Shown piece after piece: positions 1-9,645 of a DNA stretch of 64,000 nucleotides (the first letter of the stretch is position 1; each line of letters begins with the position of its first letter). Where the stretch lies: the NCBI RefSeq assembly GCF_025847275.1, contig NZ_JAOZEV010000007.1, positions 62,001 to 126,000 on the forward strand. Direction: 5' to 3'. The stretch is from Flavobacterium frigoritolerans. Its GTDB lineage: Bacteria; Bacteroidota; Bacteroidia; Flavobacteriales; Flavobacteriaceae. A program made the position numbers and the translations under genes. The notes beneath the pieces were generated by a model that was not told the origin of the DNA, did no database searches, and worked only from the letters and a program-made list of their open reading frames with translations.

Positions 1-653
1 TAATCCAAATCTGAAAAACCAAAATCTTCTTCCATCTCTAAAAAGTCTTCTTTGGTTTGAGTAGAAACAAATAAGGGATAATCTTCTGATAAATCTCCAT
101 TATCATCTGTATAATACCAAATTAGCTTCCTGTCATTTTCATAAATGATCCAGTTATTATGGTCTACAACTTTTTGCCAATTATTAGTGGTAATCTCTTC
201 TATAAATTCTGGTAATTCATCCTGACCCATATCGTAAATTGCCCCAGAAAACGGATACCCTCCTTCTGCACATTGTCCGTACATTATCATTTGTAAAAAG
301 TCTGAAAGTAAAATTTCTTCTGGATACCATACTGCTTTGTCTATATTTTGAACTTGATAGACTTGAAGATTATTTTCTTTGCTTTCTTTGTCAACTCCCC
401 AATAACAAACCTTTTGGTTCTCTTCTAGAAAAACTAATTTTCCATCTTCATAAAACAAATCTTCGGGTTTTAGGAATCGCTGAAATGAAGACATAAAAAC
501 ATCTAATTTACCTACTGTAATATAAAATTCTTTCAATATTGCTGGTATAGTATGCCCTAGCCTAGCTTCTGCATTTTCAATTATTTTTACATCAAATCCG
601 TCATTATTTGTTAATGAACGTCCTAATAGTTTTTCAGCAACTTGTTTTATCAT
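1..653 (-). CDS. SMI1/KNR4 (SUKH) family protein, 5' part, cut by window edge
   Basis: An open minus-strand frame starts with ATG at 653 and runs without a stop to the window edge, giving at least 217 residues. The protein begins MIKQVAEKLLGRSL and contains the stretch IPAILKEFYITVGKLDVF, which resembles the SUKH motif where an acidic alpha/beta fold starts. It is acidic and rich in W and Y, with no signal peptide or membrane segment. SUKH proteins are often immunity proteins of contact-dependent or polymorphic toxins, but many occur as orphans. No toxin gene lies in the window on this side, so the partner would have to be beyond position 1. The family call is moderately sure; an immunity role is only inference. 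Confidence 0.65.
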   Translation of the reverse strand, partial: MIKQVAEKLLGRSLTNNDGFDVKIIENAEARLGHTIPAILKEFYITVGKLDVFMSSFQRFLKPEDLFYEDGKLVFLEENQKVCYWGVDKESKENNLQVYQVQNIDKAVWYPEEILLSDFLQMIMYGQCAEGGYPFSGAIYDMGQDELPEFIEEITTNNWQKVVDHNNWIIYENDRKLIWYYTDDNGDLSEDYPLFVSTQTKEDFLEMEEDFGFSDLD

Positions 654-890
654 ATTTTTTAATTAGTTATTGCTACGCTAAATTTAATTTATAAGCACAC
701 TTTTTTAATCGGTACACAAAAATACTTAATTCATAATTTATTTCTTGCCCTAAATAACTACTATTATCGGCTAAAAGCGATCTAAAGAATACTATTTATT
801 GTAATACCTTTTTAAGTCTATACACATCAATACAAACCAATTATAATAAATTTATCTTAATTTTCTTTTGTCACATGAATCTATATCGTA

Positions 891-902
891 ATATTGCAAT
901 AT
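891..902. promoter_or_regulatory. Palindromic operator candidate of the arsenic operon
   Basis: ATATTGCAATAT is a perfect 12-bp palindrome that ends 12 nt before the ATG of the ArsR-type gene at 915, within a longer AT-rich dyad (ATATCGTAATATTGCAATATA). Position and symmetry fit an autoregulatory ArsR/SmtB operator. Binding is inferred from context. Confidence 0.5.
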
Positions 903-914
903 AAAAATATAACA

Positions 915-1247
915 ATGGGAGCAACTAAATCTGATTTCTTTACAGACAATCAAAATGAACTGGCTATTCTGACAAAGGCATTAGGACATCCTGCAAGAAT
1001 TGCTATTATAGAATACTTACTAAAGGTAAATGCATGCATTTGTGGTGATATTGTAAACGAATTACCTCTTTCTCAGCCAACAGTTTCTCAGCACCTTAAA
1101 GAGCTTAAAAATGCGGGATTGATAAAAGGAAGTATCGAAGGAAATGCAATTTGCTATTGTATTAATGAATCTGGCTTTGAAAAAATTAAAGTTTTTTTCC
1201 AACATATTGAAACGCATTTGGAGAAAAGAAATAATGAATGTTGCTAA
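915..1247 (+). CDS. arsR: ArsR/SmtB-family metalloregulator of the ars operon
   Basis: A 110-residue winged-helix repressor whose recognition region reads LPLSQPTVSQHLKELKNAGLI, the classic ArsR/SmtB pattern. The Cys pair in NACICGD sits just before the recognition helix, where As(III)-sensing cysteines lie in this family, and the protein ends NECC, giving extra thiols. The frame is open from a TTG at 894, but the ATG at 915 gives the normal N-terminus and leaves the palindrome at 891-902 untranslated. It is the first gene of a four-gene co-directional set (1267, 1757, 2379), so it probably represses its own operon and releases DNA when arsenite binds. Family call is firm; the ligand is inferred from the neighbours. 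Confidence 0.9.
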   Translation: MGATKSDFFTDNQNELAILTKALGHPARIAIIEYLLKVNACICGDIVNELPLSQPTVSQHLKELKNAGLIKGSIEGNAICYCINESGFEKIKVFFQHIETHLEKRNNECC

Positions 1248-1266
1248 CTATTAAAAAATAAAAACT

Positions 1267-1737
1267 ATGAAACTTTCAGAAATTAAAAACATATTAAAAA
1301 CAGTTGAAGCAATTAATTTTCAGCTTCCAAATGGGACTTTTGTACCCGAATATTTTCACGTAACCGAAGTTGGCTTAATAACCAAAAACTTTATCGATTG
1401 TGGCGGGACGGTTCGCAAGGAAACAGTTGTCAATTTTCAGCTTTGGGATGCTAATGATTACGAACACAGATTAAAACCTCAAAAACTAGTTCATATCATC
1501 GAGCTTTCGGAAAAGGTTTTAGGCATCGAAGATTTTGAAATTGAAGTTGAATACCAAGATACTACTATCGGCAAATACGATTTAGACTTTAACGGTAAAG
1601 ATTTTGTTTTACTAAATAAACAAACGGCTTGCCTTGCTATGGATCAATGCGGAATTCCATCTGAAAAACAAAAAGTAAATCTTTCGGATATATCAAATCA
1701 ATCCAACTCTTGTACTCCAGGCGGAAGCTGTTGCTAA
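1267..1737 (+). CDS. DUF6428 family protein of the arsenic operon
   Basis: A 156-residue cytosolic protein matching the DUF6428 pattern seen in Bacteroidota ars operons (start MKLSEIKNILKTVEAINFQLPNG, then FHVTEVGLITKNFIDCGG). Function is unknown. Thiols are notable: C in FIDCGG, two Cys in TACLAMDQCG, and a tail with CTPGGSCC, arranged like trivalent-arsenic or soft-metal ligands. It starts 19 nt after arsR and lies 19 nt before the arsC-like gene. A role as arsenite chaperone or sensor accessory is inference from the Cys tail and position. The start is a plain ATG at the expected N-terminus. Confidence 0.8.
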   Translation: MKLSEIKNILKTVEAINFQLPNGTFVPEYFHVTEVGLITKNFIDCGGTVRKETVVNFQLWDANDYEHRLKPQKLVHIIELSEKVLGIEDFEIEVEYQDTTIGKYDLDFNGKDFVLLNKQTACLAMDQCGIPSEKQKVNLSDISNQSNSCTPGGSCC

Positions 1738-1756
1738 TTTTTAAAATATCTTAAAT

Positions 1757-2377
1757 ATGAGCACACTATTTCCCGAAATCGAAAACACAATTCGTTCTTT
1801 TGATTTTAAAAACATTTCTGCTGAGCGCAAAGATATTTTGCTCCCTTTGGTAGTTTTTATACAAAATAGAGTGAATACGCTACAAGAAATTAGACTGAAT
1901 TTTATTTGTACTCATAATTCGAGAAGAAGCCATTTAGCACAAGTTTGGGCGCAGACTGCTGCTGCACATTTTGGTATAAAAAATGTTTCTTGCTATTCGG
2001 GAGGAACTGAAGCGACTGCTTTATTTCCTGTGGTTGCTAAAACGCTGGAAGAATCGGGTTTTAAAGTCGAAGCTCTTTCAGAAGGTAAAAACCCTATTTA
2101 CTCGATAAAATTTGCATCTAATGAACATCCTATTCTTGGATTTTCTAAATCATTTGATGCTAATTTTAATCCCGAAAGTGAATTTGCAGCTATAATGACG
2201 TGTTCGCAGGCCGACGAGGGTTGTCCGTTTATTGCTGGTGCAGAAAAACGTATTCCGATTACTTATGATGATCCAAAAGCATTTGATAATACACCTCAAC
2301 AATTAAAGAAATATCAAGAACGTAGTGTACAAATTACTACCGAAATGTTTTATGTTTTCTCACAAATAAACAAATAA
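1757..2377 (+). CDS. Arsenate reductase-like low-molecular-weight tyrosine phosphatase
   Basis: A 206-residue protein with a CX5R P-loop (CTHNSRRS near residue 50), the signature of the LMW-phosphatase fold used by thioredoxin-type ArsC. A segment with [19 protein letters not shown] and DDPKAFD follows, consistent with the downstream catalytic acid loop. It is longer than classic ArsC (about 130-140 residues), with an extra N-terminal helix and an insertion, as in the Bacteroidota protein-tyrosine-phosphatase group of ars operons. The likely role is reduction of arsenate to arsenite for the Acr3 pump encoded 1 nt downstream. The exact electron donor cannot be told from sequence. Confidence 0.8.
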   Translation: MSTLFPEIENTIRSFDFKNISAERKDILLPLVVFIQNRVNTLQEIRLNFICTHNSRRSHLAQVWAQTAAAHFGIKNVSCYSGGTEATALFPVVAKTLEESGFKVEALSEGKNPIYSIKFASNEHPILGFSKSFDANFNPESEFAAIMTCSQADEGCPFIAGAEKRIPITYDDPKAFDNTPQQLKKYQERSVQITTEMFYVFSQINK

Positions 2378-2378
2378 T

Positions 2379-3440
2379 ATGTCTGCTAATACTTGCTCCC
2401 CAACTGCCGAAAGGAAAAAACTAAGTTTTCTTGACCGTTTTTTAACGCTTTGGATTTTCCTCGCTATGGCTATAGGTGTTTCAATTGGTTATTTTATTCC
2501 ATCTAGCGGAGATTTTATCAATTCTTTCTCGCGCGGAACTACTAATATTCCGCTTGCAATTGGATTAATACTAATGATGTATCCTCCGCTGGCAAAAGTT
2601 AAATACGAACTCTTAGGAGACGTTTTTAAAAACACCAGAGTTTTAGGCGCTTCTCTATTTCTTAACTGGATTGTAGGCCCTTTTTTAATGTTTGGTTTAG
2701 CTTTATTATTCTTAAATGGTTATCCTGAATATATGATTGGCTTAATCTTAATAGGCTTGGCCAGATGCATTGCAATGGTTGTTGTTTGGAATGACCTTGC
2801 TGATGGAAATCGTGAATATGCCGCTGGCTTAATTGCGCTTAATAGTGTTTTTCAAGTTTTGCTCTATAGCGTTTATGCTTGGTTTTTTATTACTGTTTTA
2901 CCGCCCTATTTTGGTTATACTGGTTTTAATGTAAACATCTCTATTGGTCAAATTGCCGAAAGCGTTGGTATTTATTTAGGTATTCCTTTTGCACTTGGTA
3001 TTAGCAGCCGTTATGTTCTTATTAAGCTAAAAGGAATAACTTGGTTTGAGACTAAATATGTACCTACAATTTCTCCTATTACATTAATTGCATTGTTGTT
3101 TACCATTTTAATCATGTTCAGTCTAAAAGGAGAATTAATTGTTCAAATTCCTATGGATGTAATACGAATTGCTATTCCTCTGGTACTTTATTTTGTAATA
3201 ATGTTTGTATTTAGCTTTTTTACTGGCAAGTATTTTGGTGCCGACTATTCTAAAGCTACAGCTATTGCATTTACAGCTACAGGTAACAATTTTGAACTTG
3301 CAATTGCAGTCGCCATTGGAGTTTTCGGAATCAATAGCGGACAAGCTTTTGCTGGCGTAATTGGTCCTCTGGTAGAAGTTCCTGCTTTGATTGCCTTGGT
3401 TAATGTTGCTTTTTGGTTTAGAAAAAGGTTCTTTTTTTAA
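2379..3440 (+). CDS. acr3: ACR3-family arsenite efflux permease
   Basis: A 353-residue inner-membrane protein with about ten hydrophobic segments. It carries the ACR3 signature around the essential cysteine ([21 protein letters not shown], near residues 124-144) and the conserved [14 protein letters not shown] motif near residue 300. Acr3 extrudes arsenite using the proton gradient. The start codon lies 1 nt after the stop of the reductase gene, so the two are translationally linked. It is the last gene of the ars operon; no clear hairpin terminator follows, only repeat-rich sequence. Confidence 0.92.
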   Translation: MSANTCSPTAERKKLSFLDRFLTLWIFLAMAIGVSIGYFIPSSGDFINSFSRGTTNIPLAIGLILMMYPPLAKVKYELLGDVFKNTRVLGASLFLNWIVGPFLMFGLALLFLNGYPEYMIGLILIGLARCIAMVVVWNDLADGNREYAAGLIALNSVFQVLLYSVYAWFFITVLPPYFGYTGFNVNISIGQIAESVGIYLGIPFALGISSRYVLIKLKGITWFETKYVPTISPITLIALLFTILIMFSLKGELIVQIPMDVIRIAIPLVLYFVIMFVFSFFTGKYFGADYSKATAIAFTATGNNFELAIAVAIGVFGINSGQAFAGVIGPLVEVPALIALVNVAFWFRKRFFF

Positions 3441-3563
3441 GGTGCTAAGGCTCTAAGTTGCAAAGGTTCTAAGGTTGCTTTGTTTGTGTATAAAATAATT
3501 GCGATAATACTTTGTGAACTTTGCGAAAATCTTCATGCTCTTTGCGGTTAATTTCTTAGAATC

Positions 3564-3595
<32 letters not shown>

Positions 3596-3747
3596 GAACA
3601 ACTTACTCTGGTTTTGGACGCGAATTAAACGGATTCGCATAGACGAAAACGCGGATAAAAACGGATTTCTTTAAGATTCTGAGGCGCTAAGTAACAAAGG
3701 TTCTAAGGTTGCTTAGTTTGTGTATAAACCTTTGTGAACTTTGCGTA

Positions 3748-3765
3748 TCCCGATAGCTATCGGGA
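3748..3765. repeat. Perfect 18-bp palindrome
   Basis: TCCCGATAGCTATCGGGA is perfectly self-complementary and interrupts the second copy of the local direct repeat. No T-run follows, so it is not a standard terminator. It looks like a small dispersed palindromic element. Confidence 0.7.
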
Positions 3766-4150
3766 CTGCGCTCTTTGCTGTTAATTTTACACAGTTTGGA
3801 GAGCCATTACCACAACTGTTTACTAGCAGTGAAATTTCTTTCTCAATGACTCCCGCAGATTGAGCAGATTGAGCAAATTTATATTGATTAGTTTATTATG
3901 AAAATGAATGTCCTAGCCCTGATGGCAACGGCATCCTTTTTGTTTTTTCTTTAAAAATAAAAAGATATAGTGGACAGCAGGAAATAGCTTCTTATTTTAT
4001 GAATAGAGATTCTAAGGAGCTAAGACACTAAGGTTCTGAGATTTTTTTACCGCAAAGAGTTCGCAAAGCTATACTGAAACTGAGACTGGAACTGGAACTG
4101 GAACTGGAAATCTTTCGACTCCGCTCAAGATGACAAATGTTAAATAAAAA

Positions 4151-4184
4151 AAAATGGTTCAACTGCAAAGTTGAACCATTTTTA
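4151..4184. terminator. Hairpin terminator, mainly for ccsBA
   Basis: The stem AAATGGTTCAACT and its exact complement close on GCAA. A-rich sequence on the left and a T-run on the right make it usable in both directions. It lies 18 nt past the ccsBA stop on the minus strand. Confidence 0.85.
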
Positions 4185-4201
4185 TGTGAATTAATAATCT
4201 C

Positions 4202-7200
4202 TTATTTTTTATAATACTTTCGGTATTTTGGGTAAGTCACAGCTCCTATCAAGGTAATTGTTCCTAATGAATACCAAATCCAATCTAATGAATGCGCTTC
4301 TCCGCTTGCATAAGAGTGTAATCCTACTAAGTGGAAGTTTACCCCATAATAAGTAAACAGGATAGAAATAAATGCAAACATACTCATTAGGTTAAAAAAC
4401 CATTTTCCGCGTAAAGCTGGTACAAAACGAGCGTGAATTACAAATGCATAAATCATAATACTAATTAATGCCCAAGTTTCTTTTGGATCCCATCCCCAGT
4501 AACGTCCCCAGCTTTCATTTGCCCATTGTCCTCCAAGGAAGTTTCCTATACTTAGCATAATCAAACCGATAGTCAATGCCATTTCATTGATGTATGTAAT
4601 TTCTTGAATATTTAAATCCATCTTGGCTTTGTTGTTCTTATTGGTAAAGAAAATTAATAACAACGATACAAATCCTAATATCATTCCTAATGCAAATGGT
4701 CCGTAACTAGCAACAATTACCGCTACGTGTATCATTAACCAGTAAGAGTTAAGAACAGGCTGTAAATTGGCTATTTCTGGATCAATCCAGTTCATGTAAG
4801 CCGCCATTAAAATCATTGCTGTTACAAATGCAGATGATGCAACGGTTAATTTTGATTTTCTATCAAAAGCCAACCCGAAGAACATTGTTGCCCAAGCCAC
4901 ATAAACAATGGACTCATACGCATTACTCCATGGTGCGTGTTCTGCAATATACCAACGTGCTATTAATCCTAATGTATGTAAACCAAATAAGGCCCCAATT
5001 ATTACATGAAAAACATTTATCGTAATACGCAACGCTTTTTTCTCAAAGAATATATTTACTATAGTAAAAATAAACATTAAAATTGAAGCCGTTATATACC
5101 AATACGGAAGTTTCTTGAATACATCGTATTTATTATACAATAACTCCGATGTTATTTTCTCTTCGCTTGGACGAACTTTACTACCAAATTTCTTTTGGAA
5201 TCCGTTGATACTTTCTAGCAATTCATCGGCTTGTTTGAAATCTTTGGTAATCGAAGCATTATTTAAAGCTGCAAAATACATTGGTAAAATTTGCTTCACA
5301 TATGTTTCGTCCATTCCTTTTAAACCAGCATTGCTAATCTCTAAGTATGAAATCCATTTATTACCTGGATCATTTGGTAAAGGGAATATTTTTAATATAC
5401 TTCCGCTTAAAGCCGATTCCATTAAGTTTACCTTTTTATCAGTTTCGATAAAATCTTTCTCAAACTGATTCGGATTTGCTGCTTTATAAGCTGCATCTAA
5501 ATAAGGTGATAATTTATAGTTTCCTTTTTCGTCAAAGAATTTAATAAATGGAGCAAACCCTGCATCTTTATCGACTCCGATAATTTTACGAATACTATCG
5601 TTTCCTGACTTAATGTATATAATCGGAATTTCTATCCAAACCTGAGCGTATTGTGTCATTGATAAAAATACCTGATCAGAATTCATTCCGTTATAAGTAT
5701 CATCATGACTTACTTTTCTCAATAATTCTGATGAGAAAGTATTAATAGGCTTCATTCTTCCGCCTGCATCCTGAATAATCAAACGACCAAATTTGGCTGC
5801 ATGTTCTTTTGGTGCTTTGTAGATATTTATTAATGAATCAAGTTGTTTTTGACTTGGTGGTTTTGTAACATGATTTGCATGATTCTTTGGATCCTTTGTC
5901 TCTGCTGCATGATTGTGGTCATGATCTTTTGCATGGTCATGATTCGGATCAGTACTATGTGCTGCATGATCATGGTCGTGATCGTGATCGTGGTCATGTT
6001 GCTCTTGTGCAAATCCGTTAAAGCTCAACATTAAAACTAAAATAGTAATAAATTTTGCTTTTTTATTTTTTACTACTTCTAGTTTGCGTTTTAAATCTGC
6101 AAAACGAGAATGTTTAGTAAACATGATTGCCATTAATCCAAAATACAACAGAAAATAACCAAAATAGGTGATATTAGTTCCCCAGAAATCGTGGTTTACT
6201 GATAAAACTGTTCCTTTCTCGTCTGGATCAAATGAAGATTGAAAGAATCTATATCCTCTGTAGTCTAATACGTTGTTCATATAAATTCTGGCATCAAATG
6301 TTTTAGTTGAATCTATAACAGTAACTTTACTTTCAAAAGAAGAGTAACTTTTCTCTGTTCCTGGGTATTTTTGAGCAATAAAGTCATTCAATTTAACCTT
6401 GAATGGCAGTATATAAGCTTTACTTCCGTAGAAGAAAGTGTAATCAATTTTTCCAATTTTAACTGTTTTAAAATCTCCAATTTTACCTTTTGATCCTAAT
6501 AATGTTACTTCTTTTTCCTGTCCTTCGGCTTTTAGCGTTACTGTCAAAGCATCTTCATGTGTTTTTGCCTTGTAATCGTTATTTGATTCATAAGCAATAA
6601 CTCCTTTTACAGCTGGATCTGGAAATACAATACGTATATCTCCGATGCTATACAATGAACGCATCATTAATGGCTGTACATTATCCTTGGTTACTTTTCC
6701 TTTAAGTTTATCTGCCATACGCATAAAATCTCCTTCAAATGGGGTTTGAATCGTATAAGCTTCACCTGTTGTATTGATATTAATAGCTCCCTCTGTAGGT
6801 TTATTTAATGCAAATAAAACATTATGAATATTTTGCACTTCACCATCTTTAAGAAAATGCTCTTCACGCCCGCCTTCACCGGCTTCCACCAATTTTAAAT
6901 ATAAAATTCCGTTAGCATCTGGTTTCACAACCTCTTTAGCTCCCATGATAAAATCCTTATATTCAACTTCAAATGGAGTTTCATCGAATTTACCTGAAAT
7001 ACTAAAATCATTATTAGCTACTGGAGATAATAGTAAGTTTTTCTCAAAAACACGACGTTTCATTTCGCCCTTAAACTCCCCGTCTGCAAAAACAGTAAGG
7101 AATGTTTTATCTGAATATATTTGGTTTTCGGCAGCTCCTTCGCGAATTGGCATCATCCCTTCATAACTAATATAACGTGTTATGAAAGCTCCTAAAAGGA

Positions 7201-7465
7201 TAAAAATAAAAGCCAAGTGCAATAGTAAAGTTGCCCATTTTTCTTTTTTGTGTAATTGATATCTTTTAATATTTCCAAAGAAATTAATTAAGAAGAAGAC
7301 CATTATGACCTCAAACCACCATGAGTTGTATATAAAAATTCGAGCTGTGTCGGTGTTGTATTTACTTTCTATAAAAGTCCCGACTCCCATTGCAATTGCA
7401 AATGTTAAAAAAAGGACAGCCATTAATCGTGTAGAAAACAAAAAGGAGAATATTTTTTTATCCAT
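4202..7465 (-). CDS. ccsBA: Fused ResB-CcsA cytochrome c biogenesis protein
   Basis: About 1087 residues. The N-terminal third has ResB (Ccs1) features: membrane segments near the start (LFSTRLMAVLFLTFAIAMGVGTFIESKYNTD, then WWFEVIMVFFLINFFGN) followed by a large periplasmic region. A His/Asp-rich stretch of roughly 50 residues lies mid-protein after a hydrophobic helix. The C-terminal third is CcsA, with the heme-handling WWD-type motif WGRYWGWDPKETWALI and further conserved histidines. The fused System II synthetase exports heme and ligates it to apocytochromes c. The open frame extends to 7498, but the ATG at 7465 gives MDKKIFSFLFSTRL, the usual start. It stands alone, with a terminator at 4151-4184. 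Confidence 0.92.
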   Translation of the reverse strand: MDKKIFSFLFSTRLMAVLFLTFAIAMGVGTFIESKYNTDTARIFIYNSWWFEVIMVFFLINFFGNIKRYQLHKKEKWATLLLHLAFIFILLGAFITRYISYEGMMPIREGAAENQIYSDKTFLTVFADGEFKGEMKRRVFEKNLLLSPVANNDFSISGKFDETPFEVEYKDFIMGAKEVVKPDANGILYLKLVEAGEGGREEHFLKDGEVQNIHNVLFALNKPTEGAININTTGEAYTIQTPFEGDFMRMADKLKGKVTKDNVQPLMMRSLYSIGDIRIVFPDPAVKGVIAYESNNDYKAKTHEDALTVTLKAEGQEKEVTLLGSKGKIGDFKTVKIGKIDYTFFYGSKAYILPFKVKLNDFIAQKYPGTEKSYSSFESKVTVIDSTKTFDARIYMNNVLDYRGYRFFQSSFDPDEKGTVLSVNHDFWGTNITYFGYFLLYFGLMAIMFTKHSRFADLKRKLEVVKNKKAKFITILVLMLSFNGFAQEQHDHDHDHDHDHAAHSTDPNHDHAKDHDHNHAAETKDPKNHANHVTKPPSQKQLDSLINIYKAPKEHAAKFGRLIIQDAGGRMKPINTFSSELLRKVSHDDTYNGMNSDQVFLSMTQYAQVWIEIPIIYIKSGNDSIRKIIGVDKDAGFAPFIKFFDEKGNYKLSPYLDAAYKAANPNQFEKDFIETDKKVNLMESALSGSILKIFPLPNDPGNKWISYLEISNAGLKGMDETYVKQILPMYFAALNNASITKDFKQADELLESINGFQKKFGSKVRPSEEKITSELLYNKYDVFKKLPYWYITASILMFIFTIVNIFFEKKALRITINVFHVIIGALFGLHTLGLIARWYIAEHAPWSNAYESIVYVAWATMFFGLAFDRKSKLTVASSAFVTAMILMAAYMNWIDPEIANLQPVLNSYWLMIHVAVIVASYGPFALGMILGFVSLLLIFFTNKNNKAKMDLNIQEITYINEMALTIGLIMLSIGNFLGGQWANESWGRYWGWDPKETWALISIMIYAFVIHARFVPALRGKWFFNLMSMFAFISILFTYYGVNFHLVGLHSYASGEAHSLDWIWYSLGTITLIGAVTYPKYRKYYKK

Positions 7466-7677
7466 TACTAAGGAATTACGTTTTATAAAGTGGCACAAAA
7501 GTACTTAAAAATGTTGACTCAAATATTCGTGCTTTTGTTAATTAAATCCAAAATAAAACACTTCTACGGAACCTAAAACATTATTTTTCTTACTAAAATC
7601 ATTTTATGAACGAACTTACCTAGTAACGGGAGTCCTTTAAAAAAATTATTAATTACATTTGGATTAAGACATTGAAA

Positions 7678-8595
7678 CTATTTAAGTTGTTGCTCAATTT
7701 TAGAAAGCCTTTCGGATAACGTCTTAAAAGATTTATTTTCTTCCTTTAAAGTCTGAATTTCTTTTGATTGCTGAATTGAATATAATGTCAACTCCTCTAT
7801 TTTCTGCAAGAGCTTAGCATTCATTTCGCCTAAATTTATTCCGTTTTTTAAAACTTCTTCCTCACTAGGAATATTTTCCAGATGTCCTTTTTCGTTAATG
7901 TGTTTTTCTACTTCCTCGAGTGTTGGTAAATTATATTCTTTTTTGAATACAAAATCAGACCAACCTAATAAATCAACTTTAACTTCTTTTGAGTGAATTG
8001 TTCCGTTTACATCTAGTTTGTTTTTTGGGTTTATTGTGCCGATACCGACATTACCATCAGCTATCTGCATAACACTATTGCTTGTATAATCTCCAAAACG
8101 AATGCCTCCATAATAATGAATATCTAAACCTGCAGATCCAGCAACAGGAAAAGATCCAATGTAATAATTATTTGGGTCACCAAACCCAGTAATTTTATTT
8201 GTATAATTAAAAATATCTAAATTTCCATTAATATTTTGGCTTCCTTCAAAAGTATTATCTCCTCTTGTTGCTATTTCTATCCATCCGGGATTTGAAGCTA
8301 CTAAATTATTTGCGATTTTTCTGAAAAACAACCTATCATTCGTTATAAATGAAGATGATATTTGTAATTGATGATTGTTTACTTGGCTAGTGTGTCTTAT
8401 TACGAATAAATGTTGCTGACCGGAATAACTTAAATCAGGATTACTACCTATGGCATTAAAACCGCCATATACACCAGACTTTAACGGGGCAGTAAAATCA
8501 GGAGTATATAAAGGAGCAAATCCATCCCCTATTTGCTGAGAAAAAGCATATGAAGAGATAAACAAGAGGGCAATTAGAGTAATTCTTTTTTTCAT
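7678..8595 (-). CDS. Secreted Bacteroidota repeat/coiled-coil protein, copy 1
   Basis: A 305-residue exported protein with signal peptide [20 protein letters not shown]. The mature part has a beta-rich N-terminal domain (IGDGFAPLYTPDFTAPL), a central VGIGTINPKNKLDVNGTI segment common in flavobacterial secreted and tail-fibre-like proteins, and a C-terminal region with GHLENIPS, NGINLGEMNAKLLQKIEELTLY and a coiled coil. Its ATG overlaps the stop of the upstream paralogue (TAATG at 8597-8593), so the two are cotranslated. A 248-bp block is identical to the paralogue. Function is unknown; surface display or a trimeric stalk is inference. Confidence 0.75.
   Translation of the reverse strand: MKKRITLIALLFISSYAFSQQIGDGFAPLYTPDFTAPLKSGVYGGFNAIGSNPDLSYSGQQHLFVIRHTSQVNNHQLQISSSFITNDRLFFRKIANNLVASNPGWIEIATRGDNTFEGSQNINGNLDIFNYTNKITGFGDPNNYYIGSFPVAGSAGLDIHYYGGIRFGDYTSNSVMQIADGNVGIGTINPKNKLDVNGTIHSKEVKVDLLGWSDFVFKKEYNLPTLEEVEKHINEKGHLENIPSEEEVLKNGINLGEMNAKLLQKIEELTLYSIQQSKEIQTLKEENKSFKTLSERLSKIEQQLK
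7982..8229. repeat. 248-bp identical block shared with 8869-9116
   Basis: By direct line-by-line reading, 7982-8229 and 8869-9116 are identical in the same orientation at an offset of 887 bp. Sequence on both sides diverges at once. It lies inside the two tandem secreted-protein genes. Confidence 0.9.
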
Positions 8596-9482
8596 TATTT
8601 TAATTTAGTATTAAGTTCTTTAATTGTGTTTTCTAATTCTGATTGTTTCTTCTTCATTTCAATCATATAAAGTGTTAACTCTTCAATTTTTTGCAAGAGC
8701 TTAGCATTCATTTCTCCTAAATTTATTCCGTTTTTTAAAACTTCATCTTCGTTAGGAATATTTTCTAGATGTCCTTTTTCGTTGATATGCTTTTCTACTT
8801 CTTCAAGTGTTGGTAATTTGTATTCTTTTTTAAATACAAAGTCAGACCAATCTAATAAATCAACTTTTACTTCTTTTGAGTGAATTGTTCCGTTTACATC
8901 TAGTTTGTTTTTTGGGTTTATTGTGCCGATACCGACATTACCATCAGCTATCTGCATAACACTATTGCTTGTATAATCTCCAAAACGAATGCCTCCATAA
9001 TAATGAATATCTAAACCTGCAGATCCAGCAACAGGAAAAGATCCAATGTAATAATTATTTGGGTCACCAAACCCAGTAATTTTATTTGTATAATTAAAAA
9101 TATCTAAATTTCCATTCATAATTTGATTTCCTATAAAAGTATTAGTTCCTCTTGTAGCCAGTTCTACCCAAGAAGGATTTGAAGGTGTTAGGTCACTTGC
9201 AATCTTTCTGAAAAACAATCTATCATTCTCTGCATATGATGAGCCAATTTGTAGCTGACAGTTATTATCTGGATTAGCATGTCTTATCACAAATAAATGA
9301 TTCCAATCTGCACTAACATCAGGAACCTTACCAAGAGTTTGAGCATGCCCACCATATACTCCGGACTTTAGTAAACCAGAAAAATCTGTTAAGTAAGGCG
9401 CTGCTAAACCATCCCCTATTTGTTGAGCTGATCCTGATATTACTAAGAATGATGTAAAAAGTAATGTTGCAATTTTTTTCAT
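8595..9482 (-). CDS. Secreted Bacteroidota repeat/coiled-coil protein, copy 2
   Basis: A 295-residue paralogue of the gene at 7678. The open frame reaches 9536, but the ATG at 9482 gives a proper signal peptide (MKKIATLLFTSFLVISGSAQ). Architecture is the same: beta-rich N-terminal domain, VGIGTINPKNKLDVNG core, conserved NGINLGEMNAKLLQKIEELTLY helix, and a shorter coiled-coil tail. The N-terminal domains of the two copies have diverged clearly (for example in the HLFVIRHANPDNNCQLQIGSSYAEN region) while the middle is identical at DNA level. It is upstream in a two-gene operon with translational coupling. Molecular function is not known. Confidence 0.75.
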   Translation of the reverse strand: MKKIATLLFTSFLVISGSAQQIGDGLAAPYLTDFSGLLKSGVYGGHAQTLGKVPDVSADWNHLFVIRHANPDNNCQLQIGSSYAENDRLFFRKIASDLTPSNPSWVELATRGTNTFIGNQIMNGNLDIFNYTNKITGFGDPNNYYIGSFPVAGSAGLDIHYYGGIRFGDYTSNSVMQIADGNVGIGTINPKNKLDVNGTIHSKEVKVDLLDWSDFVFKKEYKLPTLEEVEKHINEKGHLENIPNEDEVLKNGINLGEMNAKLLQKIEELTLYMIEMKKKQSELENTIKELNTKLK

Positions 9483-9645
9483 TATTTTAATTTTAGAATT
9501 ATTTCCTACAAATATAAAAATAAAAGCAAGTGACATATTCTTATATTATTTAATTAAGACATCTTTTATTTTAAATATTCAAAGACAAAAAAATATCCTA
9601 AAAAATCAAGACCAGTTCTTTTTAAAAATTTGCTAATTTTGCAAT

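Noticed and set aside
239..496. 85-residue plus-strand frame near the left edge
   Set aside because: Antisense to the SUKH gene; cysteine- and leucine-rich composition is a shadow effect.
5830..6034. Two Met/Ile/His-rich frames opposite the His-rich linker of ccsBA
   Set aside because: Shadows of the repetitive HD codons in other frames.
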